Origin: Clostridia bacterium
GTDB lineage: Bacteria > Bacillota > Clostridia > Christensenellales > Aristaeellaceae
Direction of reading: 5' to 3'
NCBI GenBank assembly: GCA_900769875.1
Contig: CAAGII010000087.1
Coordinates: 1 to 13,437, forward strand
DNA: 13,437 nucleotides
Positions 6,405 to 11,805 of this stretch are shown here, in pieces; positions within the stretch are counted from its first letter, which is position 1; every line of letters starts with the position of its first letter. The position numbers were made by a program, and so were the translations under genes. Below the pieces are notes generated by a model. That model was not told the DNA's origin and made no database searches. It saw nothing but the letters and a program-made list of their open reading frames with translations.

Positions 6405-8195
6405 TTATTCAGCGTCGCCCATGTCGTACATGTCGCAGGTCAGCTGCCACTTCTTCGCGGCCTCGCCCCTGCTCCATTCCACACAGTCGGCATAGCCGTA
6501 GCTGTTGCACAGACGCTTCATTTCGTTAAGATGGAAGTTGAACTCGCCGTCGCTCTTGGCGTAGATGGCGCGCCAGCTGTAGGTCTTGATGGTGGTGGTC
6601 ACCTGGCTCCACTTCACCGCCAGCTCGTCGCTCTTGGGCGTCTCGGCGTAGGGAACGTCGGGCGCCACGGTGTAGGGGTGCTTCTCCATGTAATGATCGG
6701 CCAGCGCCACGCCGCTCCAATCGCGCCAATCCTGCTGGATGTCGTAGGTGGTCGCGGTCACATAGCTGACCCAGCTGTCCTTGTTGAAGGTCTCGCCCAG
6801 CTTGCTCTCATGGTCGGGGTTGACGAAGTCCTTGTTGAGGGTGGTGTTGTTGATCTGGATGCAGCCGTCGTTGAAGTTGCCGCTGAGCGTGTAGCTCTTG
6901 CCGGAGTAGGGGCTGACCCATTCCACGCCGGACAGATCATACTTGCTATCGTTGGAGCAGGCAAGGCCAAGGTCGGTGAAGTACATGCCGCCCTGCTCGT
7001 TGTAATCCCACATCAGACCCTTGGGGCCGTACCACATGGTCATCGAGCCCTCGGGCGTAGCGAGGTAATCCAGCAGCGCCATGCACAGCTCGGGGTACTC
7101 GGTCTTGGCGCCGATGGACCAGATGCGGTTGCCGCCGCAGGAGCCAAGGCCGTACACAATGGGATTGGCCGCGTCAGGCACGCGGGCGTACATGTACTTG
7201 CCCGCCTCCATGTGCGCGTCGGTGTTGTAGGCCATGGAGCCCGCGTAGTTGAAGATGGACCAGAACGTGCCGCTGTTCTTGAGCTTCTCGCTGGCCTGCT
7301 CATAGGTCTGGGTCATGGAGTTGGGATCGAGCAGGTTCTCGCGGTAGAGGCGGTTGAAGAAGCGCAGCATCTCAATGTAGGGGCTGCCGTCATCCAGCGC
7401 GGGATAGAACTCGCCAGTCTGGGGATTGTAGTGGCCCAGCGCCAGCTCGTCATAGCCGTAGTACGCGGTGGCGAGCGCCTTGACGTACATCACCATGTTG
7501 CCGTCCCAGTCAGGCCACACGGAGAGGGCGTAGGTTTCGTTGCCATTGTCGTCGGTGGGGCAGATTTCCTTCATCTGCTTGAAGAGCGCGACCAGCCCGT
7601 CCAGATCCGCAACATCGGGATAGCCCAGTTGCTTGTACAGATCCCAGCGGATGTCCCACGAGTACATGAAGCTCTGGTGCGCGCCGGAGGTGAACGCCAC
7701 GCCGAAGCCGAAGCCGTGCACCTTGTCGTTGCCGTTGATCCGGCGGTTGGACTCCAGCGCGTCGGTGTAATTGGCCGCGATGTAGGGCGCGTAGGTATTC
7801 ATCAGCGGGCCGTCGCCCCAGTCCTCTTCCCAGTCAAAGAGCATGCCGGCGTTCACGGCCTTCATGTAGTCGTCGCCGTTGCTGCCCCACACCACGATAT
7901 CGCCCAGATCGCCGTTGGCCATACGGGTTTCGTAGGTGCCGTCCTGATCGGGGATGATGTTGATGCGCACGTTGAACATGTCCTCCAGCAGCTTTGCGCC
8001 CCAGCCGGTCTGGATGCCGGAATAGTTCGCCAGCTGGCTGTACACATTCAGCGTGATGGGCTCGCCCTTGGGCGAAAGCTCACGGATGATATCGCCGGTA
8101 TCGGCAGGCAGCTGCCAGTAATCGGCGTAGGCGGTGGTGACGCCAAGCAGCATCACGCACGCAAGGAGCAGGGACAGGAACCGGGTTTTCTTCAT
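6405..8195 (-). CDS. Extracellular solute-binding protein (LplA-like sugar ABC importer)
   Basis: This 596-residue protein is a large family-1-type solute-binding protein, as in LplA/YtcQ-like polysaccharide or oligosaccharide importers. After the signal sequence come PITLNVYSQLANYSGIQTGW, LLEDMFNVRINIIPDQDG and RMANGDLGDIVVWG, the normal first lobe of such proteins with the (G/N)DLPDI-like motif. A Trp/Tyr-rich body follows, fitting a sugar-binding cleft. The signal peptide ends TTAYA before Asp25 (signal peptidase I type). The only early cysteine, Cys13, sits inside the hydrophobic core and is too close to the N-terminus for a normal lipobox, so membrane anchoring is unclear. A GGAAGGGAG site lies about 11 bp upstream. 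It is the last gene of a three-gene operon and ends at a strong terminator. The substrate cannot be told from sequence. Confidence 0.93.
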   Translation of the reverse strand: MKKTRFLSLLLACVMLLGVTTAYADYWQLPADTGDIIRELSPKGEPITLNVYSQLANYSGIQTGWGAKLLEDMFNVRINIIPDQDGTYETRMANGDLGDIVVWGSNGDDYMKAVNAGMLFDWEEDWGDGPLMNTYAPYIAANYTDALESNRRINGNDKVHGFGFGVAFTSGAHQSFMYSWDIRWDLYKQLGYPDVADLDGLVALFKQMKEICPTDDNGNETYALSVWPDWDGNMVMYVKALATAYYGYDELALGHYNPQTGEFYPALDDGSPYIEMLRFFNRLYRENLLDPNSMTQTYEQASEKLKNSGTFWSIFNYAGSMAYNTDAHMEAGKYMYARVPDAANPIVYGLGSCGGNRIWSIGAKTEYPELCMALLDYLATPEGSMTMWYGPKGLMWDYNEQGGMYFTDLGLACSNDSKYDLSGVEWVSPYSGKSYTLSGNFNDGCIQINNTTLNKDFVNPDHESKLGETFNKDSWVSYVTATTYDIQQDWRDWSGVALADHYMEKHPYTVAPDVPYAETPKSDELAVKWSQVTTTIKTYSWRAIYAKSDGEFNFHLNEMKRLCNSYGYADCVEWSRGEAAKKWQLTCDMYDMGDAE

Positions 8196-8230
8196 GACAG
8201 ATCAGACTCCCTTCCTATTGTTCATTTTCA

Positions 8231-8244
8231 CCGGCTACCGCCGG
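8231..8244 (-). other. Small intergenic hairpin before the solute-binding gene
   Basis: CCGGC and GCCGG pair around a 4-nt loop in the 68-bp gap between the second permease gene and the solute-binding protein gene. There is no T tract. Such stems often protect the downstream part of the mRNA, so more binding protein than permease is made; that role here is inference. Confidence 0.35.
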
Positions 8245-8263
8245 CTGAATACTCGCATAGCGG

Positions 8264-9712
8264 TCAGCCCTTGACCGCGCCCAGCATGATGCCCTTCACA
8301 AAGAAACGCTGCATGAAGGGATACACGCACAGGATGGGGATGATGGTCACCATGGAGATGGTGTACTTGATGACCTTGCTGGAGAGCATGTTCTCCACGT
8401 TCTGCGCCGTCGCGCCCGAGGAGGAGGACATGATCGCGCCCAGATTGGTCGCCTGGTTGAGGTAGGTATAGAGCCGGTGCTGGAGCGTGTACAGGTCGGG
8501 ACGGCTGGTCATCAGCAGCAGGGAATCCTGGAAGGAGTTCCAGTTGCCGACCGCGCCGAAGATGGAGATCGTCGCGAGAATCGGCACCGACAGCGGCAGA
8601 ATGATCTTCACAAACACCGTGGTCGTGCCCGCGCCGTCAATCACGGCGGATTCCTCCAGCGAGGCGGGGATGCTTTCGATATAGGTCTTGACCAGAATGA
8701 TGTTGTAGGGCGCGATCATGCCGGGGATGATATAGGCAAGGAAGTTGTCGGTCAGGCCCAGCATGAGCATGTTGGTGTACCACGGAATGAGACCCGCGTT
8801 GAAGTACATCGTCACCACCAGCATGCGGTACCACAGGCTGCGCCGCCACATGGAGCGCTTGGTGACAAGGTAGCCAGCCCACGCCGAGGTAATCACCATC
8901 AGCGCCGTGCCCAGAATGGTACGCGCAACCGTCACCACCACCGACGAGCCAAGATCCGACACGTCGCGCAGGTTATAGTAGTTGGTGAAATGCACGCCGC
9001 GGGGCACAAAGTTGATCAGACCCGCGCTGACCAGCTTGTTGTCCGAAATGGTGTTGATGAACAGGTAGTAGAACGGGAAGATGCAAAGCAGCGTGAACAG
9101 CCCGAACAGCAGCACCAGGCAGGTATCAAACAGCGGCTGACCCGAGAACACGGCGAAGCTCACCACAAAGCCGGTCAGCGCGGCCAAAATGGTGTTCAAC
9201 AGCACATTGGGGCTCACGGGACGGGTGGGCAGCGCGCCGGGCGTCAGCTTGTTCTCCGCCCAGTCCATGTCGGGTACGGAGGCGCGCACCGCCGCGTCCA
9301 CAGCGACAAGGTACGCATCGCTGAGCTTTTTGGCCTCCTCCGGGGACGCGGCGCTCACGGCAAGGCTCAGCGTGGGCGGAGTGGCGTACAGCACGGCGGT
9401 TTTCACGCGCTTGCGGAGCGCGTCTGCGCTGACGCCGCATTCATTGCCCACGCTCTCCAGCAGCGCCTTGTCCGTCAGGATACCGGTAAAGACCTCGTTC
9501 AGGTCGCGCGTGCCGGTCTGCCCGTAGTAGTCCTCCGGCAGGAAGGCGCCGTGGATTTCAAGCTTCGCGGCGCACTGGTAGGCGGGCGTGGCGAGGAAGG
9601 TGGAATAGCCCCACGCCGCCGCCGCGCACAGCGCCGTGCACAGAATTACCAGCACGGCGCGCTTCCACAGCGGTACATGCCTGCGGCGGTTGGTTTGTTG
9701 CGTCTTTTTCAT
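8264..9712 (-). CDS. Wzz-like domain fused to LplC-type sugar ABC permease
   Basis: The 482-residue protein has two parts. Residues about 195-482 are a typical CUT1/LplC permease: IFPFYYLFINTISD (first segment), GLINFVPRGVHFTNYYN, and the EAA loop ASLEESAVIDGAG..IILPLSVP (350-377) that contacts the ATPase. It ends FVKGIMLGAVKG, the usual C-terminus of this family. Residues 1-190 are foreign to the family and look like a Wzz/chain-length-determinant domain. They comprise TM1 (17-35), an extracellular domain (about 40-165) with a Wzz-like ASPEEAKKLSDAYLVAV stretch, the proline motif PGALPTRPVSPN (158-169) and TM2 (171-190). Permeases of this type usually have about 290-300 residues. The reading frame is continuous, with GGGAGG 8 bp before the ATG, and only 15 bp separate it from the upstream permease gene. 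The fold assignment of the N-terminus is by motif and topology. Confidence 0.88.
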   Translation of the reverse strand: MKKTQQTNRRRHVPLWKRAVLVILCTALCAAAAWGYSTFLATPAYQCAAKLEIHGAFLPEDYYGQTGTRDLNEVFTGILTDKALLESVGNECGVSADALRKRVKTAVLYATPPTLSLAVSAASPEEAKKLSDAYLVAVDAAVRASVPDMDWAENKLTPGALPTRPVSPNVLLNTILAALTGFVVSFAVFSGQPLFDTCLVLLFGLFTLLCIFPFYYLFINTISDNKLVSAGLINFVPRGVHFTNYYNLRDVSDLGSSVVVTVARTILGTALMVITSAWAGYLVTKRSMWRRSLWYRMLVVTMYFNAGLIPWYTNMLMLGLTDNFLAYIIPGMIAPYNIILVKTYIESIPASLEESAVIDGAGTTTVFVKIILPLSVPILATISIFGAVGNWNSFQDSLLLMTSRPDLYTLQHRLYTYLNQATNLGAIMSSSSGATAQNVENMLSSKVIKYTISMVTIIPILCVYPFMQRFFVKGIMLGAVKG

Positions 9713-9727
9713 ACCATCAGCCTCCCG

Positions 9728-11179
9728 TCAAATAATGCTCTCGCCGCGCACCAGCTTGGAGATGCCGTTTGCGGCGAACAGGAGCACCACGCCGACCACC
9801 GACTTGGCCATGCCCACCACGATGGACAGCTCGGTCGAGCCGGACTGGAACATCTGGTACACATAGAGGTCAAGCACCTGAATGACGTCGGAGTTGATGG
9901 CATTGCTGAACACAAGGTACTGCTCCATGCCGTTGGAAAGGATGCCCGCCACGCTCATCAGCAGCATCACGCAGTAGGTGGGCATCAGACCCGGCACGGT
10001 AATGTGCCAGATGCAGTGGAAGCGGTTGGCGCCGTCCACGCGCGCGGCCTCGTAGAGCTGCTGGTCGATGCCGGAGATGCCCGCCACATATACAATGGCG
10101 CTCCAGCCCAAACCCTTCCAGGTGCCCCACAGGAGCATCTTGATCCATGTGTGGTCGGCGGAGGCGAGGTAATCGGTATTCGCGCCAGCCGCGCCCATCA
10201 CATTGCGCAGGAAGCTGTTGACAAAGCCGTCGGTGGAGAAGATGGAAAGCGCAATGGAATACACCAGCACCCAGCTGATGAAGTTGGGAATGGTGGTGAA
10301 GGTCTGCACGAAGCGCTGGAATTTGGAAGAGCGGATTTCCGCCAGCAGGATGGCGAACGCCACCGGGAACCAGCTGGTGGCGATACCAAGCCCCGACATG
10401 GCCAACGTGTTGCGAAGCACGCGCACAAGGTCGTTCATGTTGGCGTTGCCAAACAGCAGCCTGAACCAGTACAGCCCCATAAACTCGCCCATCGAGCCAT
10501 CCGGCTGATAGTCAAAGAAGGCAAAGCGCCAGCCGTACATGGGCAGATAACAGAAGATGAAGGTCAGTGCCAGCACGGGCAGGAACATGAGGAAGAGGCG
10601 GTAGCGCTCCTCCATTTCCATTTTCTCCTCCACCTCGCGCGGAAGAGACAGGCGCGAAAGCAGCGAGGTGACGAGCATCAGCGCCGCCATCACGGCGAAC
10701 ACGGCCATCCCGTCCGGGAGCATGGCCGGTACGCGCGAGGAGCCGGCCGCTACGAAGCGCCGGTAGCTTGCGTAGATGACGCCGAGGCCGCCAAGCATCA
10801 CCGTCGCGCCGCCCATGGGGAGCAGGCACGCCACGCGCTTCATGCGGTTGTTGCCAAGGCTCATGCACGCGCCCGCGGCGCAGAGCACAAGTCCGAGCAG
10901 CACCACGATCGCGCCCGCCATCAGCAGGTAAATCACACCGGGTGTGATTTCCGCGCGGCGCAGCGCCAGCTTCATGCCGCTGGTCACGGTATCATAGGAG
11001 AGCGCTGTGGTGAACAGCGACAGGTTATGGTTGATCGCCGAGCTGACCCTGCCCGGATTCACCTGCGGAAAGAACACCAGCAGGCAGGACAGGATGACAA
11101 GCACCCGGTTGACGCGCAGTAGATGATTCGGCTTGACCGCTTTGGCATCCCTTGCGCGCGGCAGCGCACGGACCTCCAT
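9728..11179 (-). CDS. LplB-type sugar ABC permease with 4-TM N-terminal extension
   Basis: The 483-residue protein is the partner permease of the importer. Residues about 191-483 match LplB-type CUT1 subunits: YRLFLMFLPVLALTFIFCYLPMYGW, AFFDYQ..G, FVQTFTTIPNFISWVLVY, and the EAA loop LYEAARVDGANRFHCIWHIT (375-394). Family members usually have about 300-320 residues. The first 190 residues are extra: a hydrophobic segment at 26-40, an outside loop of about 40 residues, and further segments at about 82-107, 117-137 and 153-174. A charged, Glu-rich stretch (REVEEKMEMEERYR, 181-194) links this extension to the permease. I do not recognise the extension. GGAGG lies 7 bp before the ATG. The gene is first in the operon; no clear promoter is visible in the 138 bp upstream, and no ATPase gene is in the window. 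Confidence 0.9.
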   Translation of the reverse strand: MEVRALPRARDAKAVKPNHLLRVNRVLVILSCLLVFFPQVNPGRVSSAINHNLSLFTTALSYDTVTSGMKLALRRAEITPGVIYLLMAGAIVVLLGLVLCAAGACMSLGNNRMKRVACLLPMGGATVMLGGLGVIYASYRRFVAAGSSRVPAMLPDGMAVFAVMAALMLVTSLLSRLSLPREVEEKMEMEERYRLFLMFLPVLALTFIFCYLPMYGWRFAFFDYQPDGSMGEFMGLYWFRLLFGNANMNDLVRVLRNTLAMSGLGIATSWFPVAFAILLAEIRSSKFQRFVQTFTTIPNFISWVLVYSIALSIFSTDGFVNSFLRNVMGAAGANTDYLASADHTWIKMLLWGTWKGLGWSAIVYVAGISGIDQQLYEAARVDGANRFHCIWHITVPGLMPTYCVMLLMSVAGILSNGMEQYLVFSNAINSDVIQVLDLYVYQMFQSGSTELSIVVGMAKSVVGVVLLFAANGISKLVRGESII

Positions 11180-11213
11180 CGTATAGCCTCCAATCGCTCA
11201 TGCATTTGATCCC

Positions 11214-11228
11214 CGTCCCAGGGGGACG
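11214..11228 (-). other. Short perfect hairpin upstream of the importer operon
   Basis: CGTCCC (11214-11219) pairs with GGGACG (11223-11228) around a 3-nt loop, about 35 bp upstream of the importer's first start codon. It has no T tract. Its role is unknown; it could be part of the operon's untranslated leader. Confidence 0.3.
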
Positions 11229-11250
11229 CGGACGCATTCTGATACAGGAA

Positions 11251-11299
11251 GCGGCGCTTCCTCCCTGCCAGCCTGAGGGAAGCAAGGAAGAAGCGCCGC
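11251..11299 (-). other. Long stem-loop between repeat protein and importer genes
   Basis: GCGGCGCTTC (11251-11260) pairs perfectly with GAAGCGCCGC (11290-11299). An inner TCCCT/AGGGA stem (11262-11266 with 11276-11280) sits inside, leaving a one-sided bulge. It starts 19 bp after the repeat-protein stop codon. There is no run of T after it on the minus strand, so it is a poor intrinsic terminator and could instead be a partial terminator or an mRNA processing or stability stem that lets some transcription continue into the importer operon. Confidence 0.5.
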
Positions 11300-11317
11300 C
11301 GGATTCATCGCAGAGGG

Positions 11318-11805
11318 TCAGTTCGCCAGACCGTCCACGGTGAAGGTGATGGAGATGGTGGTGTTGGGGCCGGGCACGGTGTAGCCGAAGGGTGCTTCGG
11401 ACTGGTTGTACTCGTCCAGCAGGGTAATGCGCACGTAATCATCCATCGTCAGCTCGGTGTACTCCTGGGTGCGGGCGTCGCCGATCTTCACCTTGACGTC
11501 GGAAATGGTGACGTAGCCCTCCTCCACCAGCGCCGCGGGAATATCCGTGGAGGCGAAGAGGAGGCGGAAGGTCTCGTCATTGCCAAAGCCCATGTCGCCG
11601 GTGGTCACGGACACGGTGTAGGTGCCGTTGCCGGTGATGGTCACATCCTCGAACACGCCGCCGTAATCCACGGCGTTGTTGTCAGCGTCCCAGCCGGTGA
11701 GGCGGGCGAAGAAGGTGGGCTCGGTATCCTTGCCGTAGGAAGCGTCGTTCCACACATTGCGGAAGATGTAGCTGGTGGTCTGGCAGCCGAAGTATGCATG
11801 ATACT
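11318..11805 (-). repeat. Divergent fourth module of the repeat protein
   Basis: This C-terminal module begins near YHAYFGCQTTSYIFRNVWND. It shares with the other three only a core pattern: ITGNGTYTVSV here matches ITGEGDYTVGL and related stretches, followed by a lysine/valine strand (ISDVKVKIG) matching INEVRVN. It looks like the same fold after long divergence, or a different beta-sandwich domain of similar layout. Confidence 0.5.

Noticed and set aside
6531..8465. A 644-residue open frame on the plus strand
   Set aside because: It lies antisense to the solute-binding protein gene and runs past its start. Its product is a His/Val/Gly/Ala-rich sequence without domains, as expected from the complement of a GC-rich gene, and there is no good ribosome binding site.
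8477..11122. An 881-residue open frame on the plus strand
   Set aside because: It is antisense across both permease genes and their junction. The product is rich in His, Gln, Arg and Ala with no recognisable domain, while the minus strand carries clear transporter motifs.
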